From Haladaptatus salinisoli (GTDB lineage Archaea; Halobacteriota; Halobacteria; Halobacteriales; Haladaptataceae): DNA of 64,000 bases. The notes under the pieces are model-generated. The model had not been told where the DNA came from. It worked only from the letters and a program-made list of their open reading frames with translations, and made no database searches. The stretch spans positions 434,001 to 498,000 of the forward strand of contig NZ_CP085330.1 in assembly GCF_020614375.1 (NCBI RefSeq). Direction: 5' to 3'. A program made the translations under genes and the position numbers. Shown piece by piece: positions 27,118-35,029 of the stretch (within the stretch, counting starts at the first letter, position 1; every line of letters starts with the position of its first letter).

Positions 27118-28520
27118 TTATCCCGCAACGACGCGCTCCACGAGACTCTCACGTCTCGGCCGGGATTCGTATTAAGAGACAGTTCGAAACCATCTGCGCC
27201 GATTTTACCCACGTACAACGTCGTCCCTTCGCCGAGAGGCGTTTGAGGCGTGATAAAGATGTCCTGAGCACGTGGACTGTCTACGAGGCCATGATTGACG
27301 GTCTTCGATGAGCTTCCGGCGGATATCGTTACCGTCCCTCCGTTGGAGGTACGAATGGAGGTATTCCGGAAATCCTCTGCTGTGTTAGCTTCGATAATGG
27401 TTTGGTAGGCACCGGTCACGTTTGTCCCCTTCACGGCCGCATCGCCGACGTATCCTCCTGTCGTACTCGCGAACCAATTGTTCGTGATACAACTACGAGA
27501 AATCTTGGCTGGTGAGCTAAAGTTGTAGTGGATACAACTTGCTCCGTCGCCTGCCAGCAGACGATTGTTGTGAATCTGCTCTGTGAATCCGGTTTTGAAT
27601 TCGACACAGGCGACGTTACAGACGTCAGTCTTGTTGCCTATCAATCGCACGCGTCCATCGAACCGGAAGCCGTAGTCGATCCTGTCGACAGTCCCGGTGT
27701 AAACGTGGTTCTCGGTGACCTGCTGTTCGCCCTTGTTGAGGTAAATACCGGTCTCAAAGCCGACGACCATATTGTTGTGACACTCAATATCGGGTACGTT
27801 GTTGGTGTAGACGCCCTTCGATCCCGTGCCGCTCCCGGTATCGGAAATGAACGTATTAGCGCGAATCTTCGTCTCTGCATCCCACTGGTCTTTCCTTAGA
27901 GTGTGCAGTCCGATGCCGCGAGCGAATACGTGACAGTTATCGACAACCGTGTATCCGTTACACCGGATGCCGACCCCACCGTCGGCCCGATTCTCTACAC
28001 GGAGGCCGGTCAAACGCCCCCACCGCTCGATAGAGACGAGTTCACCGTCGACGTCACCGTAGAAGCCAGCACCGTGCGGGGTGCGGTTTATCCAATCGTA
28101 AACTCCATTGCCCCGCACCGTTAGCCCCCGAGGAATTACCAACGGTTCGCTCAGTTCGACCGGCTCGGCGACCCACACTTCGCCGACGTCCGCATCAGCC
28201 GCGGCGTCAAGTGTAGCCTGTGGGTCGCCCTCGTCGGTTAGGACTGGAACGCCGTTTAAGGTGTTCGTCTGGACTGAGTTAAATGTCGGATCGCGCCCGG
28301 TCGACGAAAGCCGAAACCACCGGTTGCCGTCCGCGATAAATGCAGATTCGGTATCCGTCGCAAGGAATTTTGCACCCGATTTAGGCTTGTACTCGTTGAG
28401 GTTCGCCTCTTTATCTCGTATTTCGACGTCGCGGTCGAGGCGTTCGAAGTTGTTGTTCAACGGGACATTCCAGTCGGGCGCTCCCTTCTCTGGGGTTTCG
28501 TAGCTGTGATTATCGGTCAT
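27114..28520 (-). CDS. right-handed beta-helix (pectate-lyase-like) protein
   Basis: This 468-residue protein has an N-terminal segment TDNHSYETPEKGAPDWNVPL with NNNFERLDRDVEIRD (residues 2-36). A beta-helix domain of short repeats follows (about 100-400), for example GLTVRGNGVYDW, TVVDNCHVFARGIGLHT and IECHNNMVVGFETGIYL. The C-terminal beta domain has VSWSASLRDN. No Sec or Tat signal is visible from the ATG at 28520, although the fold is usually extracellular. The convergent location suggests a role in glycan recognition or cleavage. The enzymatic class is not determined. Confidence 0.82.
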   Translation of the reverse strand: MTDNHSYETPEKGAPDWNVPLNNNFERLDRDVEIRDKEANLNEYKPKSGAKFLATDTESAFIADGNRWFRLSSTGRDPTFNSVQTNTLNGVPVLTDEGDPQATLDAAADADVGEVWVAEPVELSEPLVIPRGLTVRGNGVYDWINRTPHGAGFYGDVDGELVSIERWGRLTGLRVENRADGGVGIRCNGYTVVDNCHVFARGIGLHTLRKDQWDAETKIRANTFISDTGSGTGSKGVYTNNVPDIECHNNMVVGFETGIYLNKGEQQVTENHVYTGTVDRIDYGFRFDGRVRLIGNKTDVCNVACVEFKTGFTEQIHNNRLLAGDGASCIHYNFSSPAKISRSCITNNWFASTTGGYVGDAAVKGTNVTGAYQTIIEANTAEDFRNTSIRTSNGGTVTISAGSSSKTVNHGLVDSPRAQDIFITPQTPLGEGTTLYVGKIGADGFELSLNTNPGRDVRVSWSASLRDN

Positions 28521-28828
28521 TTCACGTTGTTGTCGTTTTTTTGTACTCCCTTTGCCTCTATCCGAGAAATGCGCCAGAAACGTCCTGCGCAAAGTCGGTA
28601 GGGAACACGATAAACATTTGCATCCCATCCGAGTCGGAATCCGTAGAAAGTGAAGGATAGAGTCCTTATTAGTATCAACAGTTTAGCTGGTGAACTCTTC
28701 GGTGGTGATGACTCCCTCTCACCTGGCGCTCCCTCGTCCTTCCTTTTGACGACGATACTCGTAATGCCACCCGGATATAGTATTGATTTTTAGGAGAGTA
28801 GTCCCATGTCCAACTAAGAAGTGATAGA
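28521..28828. other. 308-base divergent region ending the glycan island
   Basis: This lies between the beta-helix gene (reverse) and the histidine kinase (forward). An A+T-rich element GATTTTTAGG near 28785-28796 may serve the kinase gene, whose ATG is at 28829. Confidence 0.35.
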
Positions 28829-31093
28829 ATGGAGACAACCATCCGGGTGCTGTACGTTGATCCCGATGCCGATACGGGAGTAACTCCGAGTAAACTCGAC
28901 GTTTTATCGGAGCTATCCGTTGACACTGCGGACGACGGAAACGATGTCTTCGACGCAGTAGCGGCCGACAGTGTCGACTGCATCGTCAGCGGACACGAAC
29001 TTCCAACAGGAAACGGAGTCGCCCTGTTGGAGCGAGTTCGTGACCGACACCCGGATGTCCCGTTCGTGCTCTGTACAACGTCCGGCGACGAACGAGTCGC
29101 CGGCGAAGCCATCGCAGCGGGCGTGTCGGAGTACGTACCCGCCGAAACGGAGAGCGAGCGCGCCGTCGCGGTCGCCGACGCGGTCGAACGCGCGGTCGCC
29201 GACGCTCGCCGGCCGCGCGAGCGGTTCGACCGCTACAGGTCCATCGTGCAGGCGATGGGCGACGGCGTGTACACGCTGGACACCGACGGCCGCGTGACCG
29301 CCGTCAACGACACCTTGACGGAGATGTCGGGGTACGACCGGGACGAAATCGTCGGCGAGCACATCTCCGTTCTTCTGAACGACGCTGACGTGACGCGCGG
29401 CGACCGATTCATCAGAAAACTCCTTCGAGGGGAGGAGGACGTGGGAAAGCTTCAGGTGACGCTCCGAACCGCTGACGGGCAGACGGTGCCGTGCGAGGCG
29501 CGCATCGGCTTGCTCACGCACGACGAGGAGTTTCGCGGAACCGTCGGCGTCCTCCGGAGCATCGCAGAACACGAGCGCATCAAGGCAGCGCTCCGGGAGG
29601 AAAAACAGAAGATCGAGGAACTCCACGAGGTCGCCTCCGAGATGGAAGCGCGCCAGACCGCGGAGGGGATATGCGATATCACCGTCGACGCCGCGGAGAG
29701 CATCCTCGAGTTCGATATCTGCGGCGTCGACCTCGTCGAAGACGGCTACTTCGTCCCGAAGGCCATCTCGACGGGAATGACCGACGACGGGTACAGCAGG
29801 CTTCGCGTCGACGAGGGCGTCGCCGGGCGGACGTACCAGAACCACGAAACGTACATCGTCGACGACGTGCGCGAAGAGTCGGACGCCGTCCCGGCGCAGG
29901 CCGAGTATCGGTCGCTCCTGAGCGTCCCCGTCGGCGAGGAAGGGATATTCCAGGCCGGGTCTCGGGAGGTCGGAGCGTTCGACCGGGACGTGGCGGAGTT
30001 GGCCGAGCTGCTCGTCTCGCACGCCAGCGAAGCGCTCCGACGCATCAATTCGCAGACCGCGCTCCGCGAGAGCGAGGAGAAGTACCGGACGCTGGTCGAG
30101 CAGAGCCACGACGCCATCTACATCTACCGGGACGACCGATTCGTGTTCGTCAACCAGCGCGTCTGCGACCTCAGCGGCTACTCCCGCGAGGAGCTCGCGG
30201 AGATGGAGATTTGGGAGCTGTTACACCCCGACGACCGAGAGCGAGTCGAGCGCCTCGCGGAGGAGCGCGCACACGGCAACGCCTCACCGCACTACGAAGC
30301 GCGCGTCGTGACGAACGACGGCGACGTTCGTCACGTGGAGTTCAACGTGCGTCTCATCAGCTACGAGGGTGTGAACGCGCAGCTCGGTTCCGCCCGCGAC
30401 GTGACGGAGCGGAAACAGCGAAAACAGGAACTCAAGCGCCAGAACGAGCGCCTCGAGGAGTTCGCCAGCGTCGTCTCCCACGACCTTCGTAACCCGCTCA
30501 ACGTCGCGCAGGGTCACCTCGAACTCGCCAGAGAACGCGGCGACGAACGGCACTTCGACAAGTCGAGGAACGCCCTCGACCGGATGGGGAGCCTCATCGA
30601 CGATCTGCTGACACTTGCTCGGCGAGGGCAGGTCGTCAGCGGGATGGAGACCGTCGAACTGACTTCGGTCGTCCGGCAGGCGTGGTCGAGCGTCGAGACG
30701 CGGGAGAGTGCCCTTGTAGTGGATTCGCTGGGGACGGTGAAAGCCGACCGAGGGCGACTCCAGGAGCTGTTCGAGAACCTGTTTCGCAACGCCGTCGAAC
30801 ACACGGGAACCGCGACGACGATCCGCGTCGGGAGGCTCGACGACGACCGCGAACCGGACGCGCCCGAAGGCTCGACGGACGACATCGTCAGCGGCTTCTA
30901 CGTCGAAGACGACGGTCCCGGCATCCCCCCGGAGGAGCGCGAAAAGGTGTTCGAGTACGGGCACACGACCGCCGACGACGGGTCGGGACTCGGCCTCTCC
31001 ATCGTGGACGGAATCGCGGAAGCGCACGGCTGGTCGGTCTCGATTTGCGACGGGCGCGACGGCGGGGCGCGCTTCCAGATTCGCCGGAGGTGA
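28829..31093 (+). CDS. multi-domain sensor histidine kinase with pseudo-receiver
   Basis: This 754-residue kinase has a receiver-like domain (residues 1-120), PAS (about 131-250), GAF (about 270-405), PAS (about 420-535), HisKA with the phospho-acceptor His at residue 551 in VVSHDLRNPLNVAQG, and HATPase (about 640-750) with NLFRNAVEH, DDGPGIPP and GSGLGLSIV. The receiver lacks the phosphorylatable Asp: the site reads VDCIVSGHELP, with Gly55 in its place, and the conserved Lys is Ala105. It is soluble, so it probably senses an intracellular signal through the PAS/GAF domains. No separate response regulator is adjacent. Confidence 0.93.
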   Translation: METTIRVLYVDPDADTGVTPSKLDVLSELSVDTADDGNDVFDAVAADSVDCIVSGHELPTGNGVALLERVRDRHPDVPFVLCTTSGDERVAGEAIAAGVSEYVPAETESERAVAVADAVERAVADARRPRERFDRYRSIVQAMGDGVYTLDTDGRVTAVNDTLTEMSGYDRDEIVGEHISVLLNDADVTRGDRFIRKLLRGEEDVGKLQVTLRTADGQTVPCEARIGLLTHDEEFRGTVGVLRSIAEHERIKAALREEKQKIEELHEVASEMEARQTAEGICDITVDAAESILEFDICGVDLVEDGYFVPKAISTGMTDDGYSRLRVDEGVAGRTYQNHETYIVDDVREESDAVPAQAEYRSLLSVPVGEEGIFQAGSREVGAFDRDVAELAELLVSHASEALRRINSQTALRESEEKYRTLVEQSHDAIYIYRDDRFVFVNQRVCDLSGYSREELAEMEIWELLHPDDRERVERLAEERAHGNASPHYEARVVTNDGDVRHVEFNVRLISYEGVNAQLGSARDVTERKQRKQELKRQNERLEEFASVVSHDLRNPLNVAQGHLELARERGDERHFDKSRNALDRMGSLIDDLLTLARRGQVVSGMETVELTSVVRQAWSSVETRESALVVDSLGTVKADRGRLQELFENLFRNAVEHTGTATTIRVGRLDDDREPDAPEGSTDDIVSGFYVEDDGPGIPPEEREKVFEYGHTTADDGSGLGLSIVDGIAEAHGWSVSICDGRDGGARFQIRRR

Positions 31094-32134
31094 CTACGTT
31101 CGGCGGAAGCCCTCGACGCTCGGCGGTTCGAGCGGACTCGACGGTAGTCCGGAGGTGGGGTCGGGGTCGTTGTAGCCGCGGGGGGCCACGTCGTTCGGCG
31201 CGTCCGGATAGAACAGCGACGCCAGCAGTTGAATCTGCGCTCGACCGACGCCGAGTTCGAACTGGCCGCCGCCGTACAGCCGAACGCCGTGACGCTCGCA
31301 GCGTTCGAGCGCCGCGAACAGCGATTCGACGCTCCCGAACCGCGAGGGCTTGACGTTCAACCACCGTGGTTCGAACGGAAGCGCCTCGATGCTCTCGACG
31401 CCCGTTATCGGCGCGTCCCACGAGATGCGGTCGGCGGCCGGGTCGAGAATCGACGCGGTCTCGTCGGTGTACGCCGGGTCCTCGATGACCGCGTTCGGCA
31501 AACCGTCTCGAACGCGCCGGTAGAGGTCGGGGTCGGGCGACTGGTTGACCTCGGAGTCGCCGTAGTGGGCTTTCATGTCCACGACGCGAACGCGACCCGT
31601 CTCCGCGAGTTCCGAGACGAGGTCGGGAGACCACTCGGGCGTCGCGTCGAGTTTGAACGCCAGTTCCGGGTCGATGTCGAGCCACCGCCGGACGCGCTCC
31701 GCGCTCGGCGGGTCGCCCAGTCGCGTGCTCACCACGAACCGCACCGGGGAAGGGGAGCGGTCCAGAGCGGTCGGAAGGTCGGTGTCGGCCTGTCGGAGCG
31801 CCAAGTCCAACGCCGCGCTCTCGAAGCCCCACCGCCGGTAGTGACGGAAATCGTCGCGGGACGGCCCCTCCGGAAAGAGGTCGCGGTCGGTCAACTCCGT
31901 CGAGAACTCGTCGAACGCGTACTCGCCCGAGAGGTCGAACTCGGCTCCCGCCAGCGCGCGCTGGTCCTCTTCGTCGTAGGTCACGTCCTCGCCGCGCCCG
32001 GTTTCGCCGGCGCCGCGGAGGACGATTTCGGTCGTGACGCGCGTGAACTCGCTGGATGTTTCGCGCTCTTGCGTCTCGAACTCGCAGGAATCGATGTCGA
32101 GCGGGAGGTCGGCGACCGCGTCGTAGAGCGTCAT
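31094..32134 (-). CDS. enolase-superfamily protein (mandelate racemase/muconate cycloisomerase-like)
   Basis: This 346-residue protein shows the C-terminal barrel order of the superfamily: Lys in AFKLDATPEW, acidic ligands in VRVVDMKAHYGD, AVIEDPAYTDE and ISWDAPITG, then a Lys in WLNVKPSRFGSVESLF. The N-terminal half is an unusual capping domain (VTTEIVLRGAGETGRGEDVTYDEEDQ). The metal-binding residues look intact, so it should abstract a proton alpha to a carboxylate. The substrate is unknown and no pathway neighbours are present. It is convergent with the kinase gene with no spacing. Confidence 0.82.
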   Translation of the reverse strand: MTLYDAVADLPLDIDSCEFETQERETSSEFTRVTTEIVLRGAGETGRGEDVTYDEEDQRALAGAEFDLSGEYAFDEFSTELTDRDLFPEGPSRDDFRHYRRWGFESAALDLALRQADTDLPTALDRSPSPVRFVVSTRLGDPPSAERVRRWLDIDPELAFKLDATPEWSPDLVSELAETGRVRVVDMKAHYGDSEVNQSPDPDLYRRVRDGLPNAVIEDPAYTDETASILDPAADRISWDAPITGVESIEALPFEPRWLNVKPSRFGSVESLFAALERCERHGVRLYGGGQFELGVGRAQIQLLASLFYPDAPNDVAPRGYNDPDPTSGLPSSPLEPPSVEGFRRT

Positions 32135-32327
32135 GGTCGAAGGTCGGTCGGTAGAAAGTTAACTGTCGGGTGGAAATCCCCGAGGTCGCTCTCGGTCAGG
32201 GGACTCGAAGGACACGGAGACGGCGTCGGTGCGAGCGAAGTCCACCTTCGGAGGCGACGTGCGAAGGCGACGGTGAGCGAGAACGGGACGACGAACGCAA
32301 CGGCGCGTCGTCCGGAGCACCGTCGTA

Positions 32328-32573
32328 TCAAGCCCGGGTTTGAGCGTGACGCATCGCCCACGTCGAAAGTGGGAAGCTAGCCGCGATCAACCCGTACACG
32401 CCGCCGAGTATCGGTTCGACGTCGAACGAAGGGGCAAGTAGGAATCCCGCGATGAATCCGATCGGGTCCAGAACGAGCGCGAGTATCAGTATCTGTTGCC
32501 CGAAGGGCTTCGACTGGAGCCAACGGAGTCCGGAGCGAAACACGGTTCGATACAGTGGGAACCAATCTGACAA
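32328..32573 (-). CDS. small membrane protein, two helices
   Basis: This 81-residue protein has an amphipathic N-terminus (FRSGLRWLQSKPFGQQ) and two transmembrane helices: ILILALVLDPIGFIAGFLL and a second around VYGLIAASFPLSTWAM. The composition and pattern look like a genuine small haloarchaeal protein, although no function is known. Confidence 0.6.
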   Translation of the reverse strand: MSDWFPLYRTVFRSGLRWLQSKPFGQQILILALVLDPIGFIAGFLLAPSFDVEPILGGVYGLIAASFPLSTWAMRHAQTRA

Positions 32574-32754
32574 ATTATACGTCTTTCGGTTATCGCCGAA
32601 TGTCGCGCTAGGGGTTCGAGTCCCTACTACCCGCTCGTTTCACGGGAGCCGTACCCGAGTAGTACGGTTTCGACGGGGACAACCGAGTCGCGTTTCGGCC
32701 ACCGTGACCGTCACCCCCGAACGAGCGAGGCGCTGCCGGGGAACGTGAGCGGGA

Positions 32755-33192
32755 CTACGCTCCCGAAGTTGCGAACGGCGAGTTTCGTTCCCCGTCGAAG
32801 AGGACGTTATCGACCGAGAGTTCGCCGGCACCGCTCGCCACGAGCGAGAGCGCCGCCAGCGCGAGGACGACGGTGAGTTCCGAGTCCGAGTACCCCTTCG
32901 GCAGATGCACCAGTGCCGTGGCGACGACCATCTCGACGGCGAGCACGAGCGCCGTAATTCGCGTGAACAGGCCGAGCAAGAGGAGTAGGCCGCCGCCGAC
33001 CTCGACGACCGCGACGACCCACGCCAGCGGCGACGCGAACGGAAGTCCGAGCCCGGCGAGAAACCCCGCGAACTTCGACACCGGCATCGCGGCCGGGCCG
33101 ACGGCGAACAGTTTTCCGACGCCGTGGACGAGCACGACGAGACCGACCGCGACTCGAATCAGGAGCGGACCCCACGTCCGAGAGTCGTTCAT
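32755..33192 (-). CDS. DoxX family membrane protein
   Basis: This 145-residue protein has four transmembrane segments and the DoxX pattern: IRVAVGLVVLVHGVGKLF, then FAGFLAGLGLPFASPLAW, VEVGGGLLLLLGLFTRI and a final helix LALAALSLVASGAG. DoxX proteins associate with thiosulfate:quinone oxidoreductases or act as small membrane redox helpers; a specific role here is not evident. The tail ends with DNVLFDGERNSPFATSGA. Confidence 0.88.
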   Translation of the reverse strand: MNDSRTWGPLLIRVAVGLVVLVHGVGKLFAVGPAAMPVSKFAGFLAGLGLPFASPLAWVVAVVEVGGGLLLLLGLFTRITALVLAVEMVVATALVHLPKGYSDSELTVVLALAALSLVASGAGELSVDNVLFDGERNSPFATSGA

Positions 33193-33376
33193 GTTCCGCC
33201 ATTGCCGCGTCGTCGTGAAATAATTGTACGTAAGCTAAATTACGATTTGAAAGGGCGGCGGTTCGAACGAGCGACCGGGTCGGGGGAAGGCTCGGAGGAA
33301 GCGCGCTATAATAACAGCCCCGGATGAGTGTGAGTACGCTTACCGCGGTGATGGTCGAAACGCCGCCGACTACATC

Positions 33377-33915
33377 ATGGTCGAAGTAGAGTACGATCCG
33401 AATCCGCTGCGTTTCCGAGCCAAGCGTGGTTCGCGGCGTACGAGGAGACTATCAACGACGACGCGAAGTACGAGTCGGCGAGCGACGGATGGGGCGACGG
33501 CTTCGACGGCGACTTTGTCTTCGAGATGACGGAGATGCCCGTCGACGAGATGGACGTCGACGCGATGCCCGAGTACCTCCGGGCGGAACTCGAGCGGTAC
33601 GTCGCGGAGACCGACGACCGCGGCTACGTCGGTCGGGCGTACTGCGGACTCGGGTATCAGCGGTACACCGGCGCACGACTCGTCGAAGATCCCGACGAGG
33701 TCGACACAGGCTTCGTGCTCTCCGCCACGACGGAGAAGTGGAAGTCGCTCCTGCGACGGGAGCAGGGAATCATCGACGGTCTGATGGCCGGCGATTTCGA
33801 ACTCGAAGGGAACATGCAGAAGATACTGCAGTACTCCGACGCCGCCGTTCGTCTGACCGACCTCGCGGGGTCGGTCGACGCCGAGTTCGCCGACGAGAAG
33901 TACAGAGGCGGCTGA
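33377..33915 (+). pseudogene. SCP2-like (sterol carrier) domain gene with 5' frameshift
   Basis: The conserved body reads QAWFAAYEETINDDAKY, then GFDGDFVFEMTEMPVDEM, YVGRAYCGLGYQRYTGARLV and FELEGNMQKILQYSDAA, like haloarchaeal SCP2 sterol-binding-domain proteins. In that frame there is no ATG, GTG or TTG between an upstream stop (33349) and residue FPSQ. The ATG at 33377 opens another frame (MVEVEYDPNPLRF). Adding one base at about 33415-33417 would join the two into MVEVEYDPNPLRFPSQAWF, so one C seems to be missing. Either the gene is inactivated, translation starts at 33526 giving 129 residues, or the base is a sequencing error. Confidence 0.7.
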
Positions 33916-34001
33916 CCGATCCGCCGTGAAAGTCCGCGCAGGTCGGTGCGTTCGTTTCATCCGTCCGTCGGTGGAGCGTCGGTTCCTCGAACCGCGTCTT
34001 C

Positions 34002-34793
34002 TCACGCTCCGTCGCCGAGTACGGTCTCTATCTCCCCGAGCGAGTCGATGACGTAGTCCGGTCGAACCGTCGCTTCCGCGAGGTCGTCCGGCGTCGTCAC
34101 TCCCGAGCGGACGAGCACCGTCGTCGCTCCGATTCCGTCGCCGAGAGCGATGTCGGTGTCGAGGCGATCGCCGACGACGAGAATCTCGTCCGCCGGAACG
34201 CCGAGGCGGTCGAGCGCCGCCGCTCCCGCTTCGCGGGAGGGTTTTCCGAGCACGCGATCGGGCTCTCGACCCGCGACGCCCGCTATCGCGTTGAGGATGG
34301 CCCCCGACCCCGGGACGAGACGCTTCGCTGCGGGAATCGTCACGTCCGGATCGGTTCCGACGAACGCGGCACCGCCTTCGAGCGCCCAGAACGCCTGCGC
34401 GAGCGTTTCGTAATCGAACTCGCGGTCGATGGAGGCGACCACTGCGTCGACGGCGTCGGGGTCGTTCCGGAGCGCGAACCCGCGTTCGCGCAGGAGGTCG
34501 CGGAGATACGTCTCGCCGACGACGAACAGGTCGCTTCCGGCGTGTTCGGCTTCGAGGAACTCGGCCGTGACGAGCGCCGAAGTGAGCACCTGTTCGGCGT
34601 CGATACGAACGCCGTGGGCGGCGAACCGTTCGACGTAGTCCTCGGGGGGATTCGTCGGATTGTTGGAACAGAGGAGGAGGTCTATCCCTTCCTCGCGCAG
34701 TTTTCGGATACCCGTGTCCATGCCGGGCAAGCCGTCGTCCCCGCGAACGAGCGTCCCGTCCACGTCCAAAATCGCGCCGCGATACGGAGCCAT
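34002..34793 (-). CDS. HAD-IIA phosphatase, NagD-like
   Basis: This 263-residue phosphatase has the nucleophile motif GAILDVDGTLVRGD, the Ser/Asn motif LLCSNNPTNPPEDYV, a C2-type cap (about residues 80-170), the Lys in LGKPSREAGAAALDRLG and the acidic motif VVGDRLDTDIALG. These are diagnostic of the NagD/AraL/PGP group, which dephosphorylates small phosphometabolites such as nucleoside monophosphates or glycerol phosphate. It is divergent from the K+ channel gene. Confidence 0.9.
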   Translation of the reverse strand: MAPYRGAILDVDGTLVRGDDGLPGMDTGIRKLREEGIDLLLCSNNPTNPPEDYVERFAAHGVRIDAEQVLTSALVTAEFLEAEHAGSDLFVVGETYLRDLLRERGFALRNDPDAVDAVVASIDREFDYETLAQAFWALEGGAAFVGTDPDVTIPAAKRLVPGSGAILNAIAGVAGREPDRVLGKPSREAGAAALDRLGVPADEILVVGDRLDTDIALGDGIGATTVLVRSGVTTPDDLAEATVRPDYVIDSLGEIETVLGDGA

Positions 34794-35029
34794 TACGCGG
34801 AACGATACGCTCCAGCCAGTTCAATCGTCCGACCGGCCGACCGAGCGCCGTCGCGGCGGCCGCGACCAGTGCGGGCGACGGAAATCGGTGCATCTCGGCG
34901 GGGTTGGTACCGTTTCGGTATATGAATCTACGCGAAGGAGAAACGGTACGCGAATCGACGGAGGGCACGCGGAAAAACCGACTGCGGACGGCAGAGTAAA
35001 GTTACACGAATTAGAGTCGATACACGAGA

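Noticed and set aside
32604..32634. tRNA 3' end-like sequence (GGGGTTCGAGTCCC followed by TACTACCCGC)
   Set aside because: A T-arm-like hairpin is visible, but the T stem has a mismatch and no matching acceptor strand, D-arm or anticodon arm occurs upstream. It could at best be an old att-site fragment.
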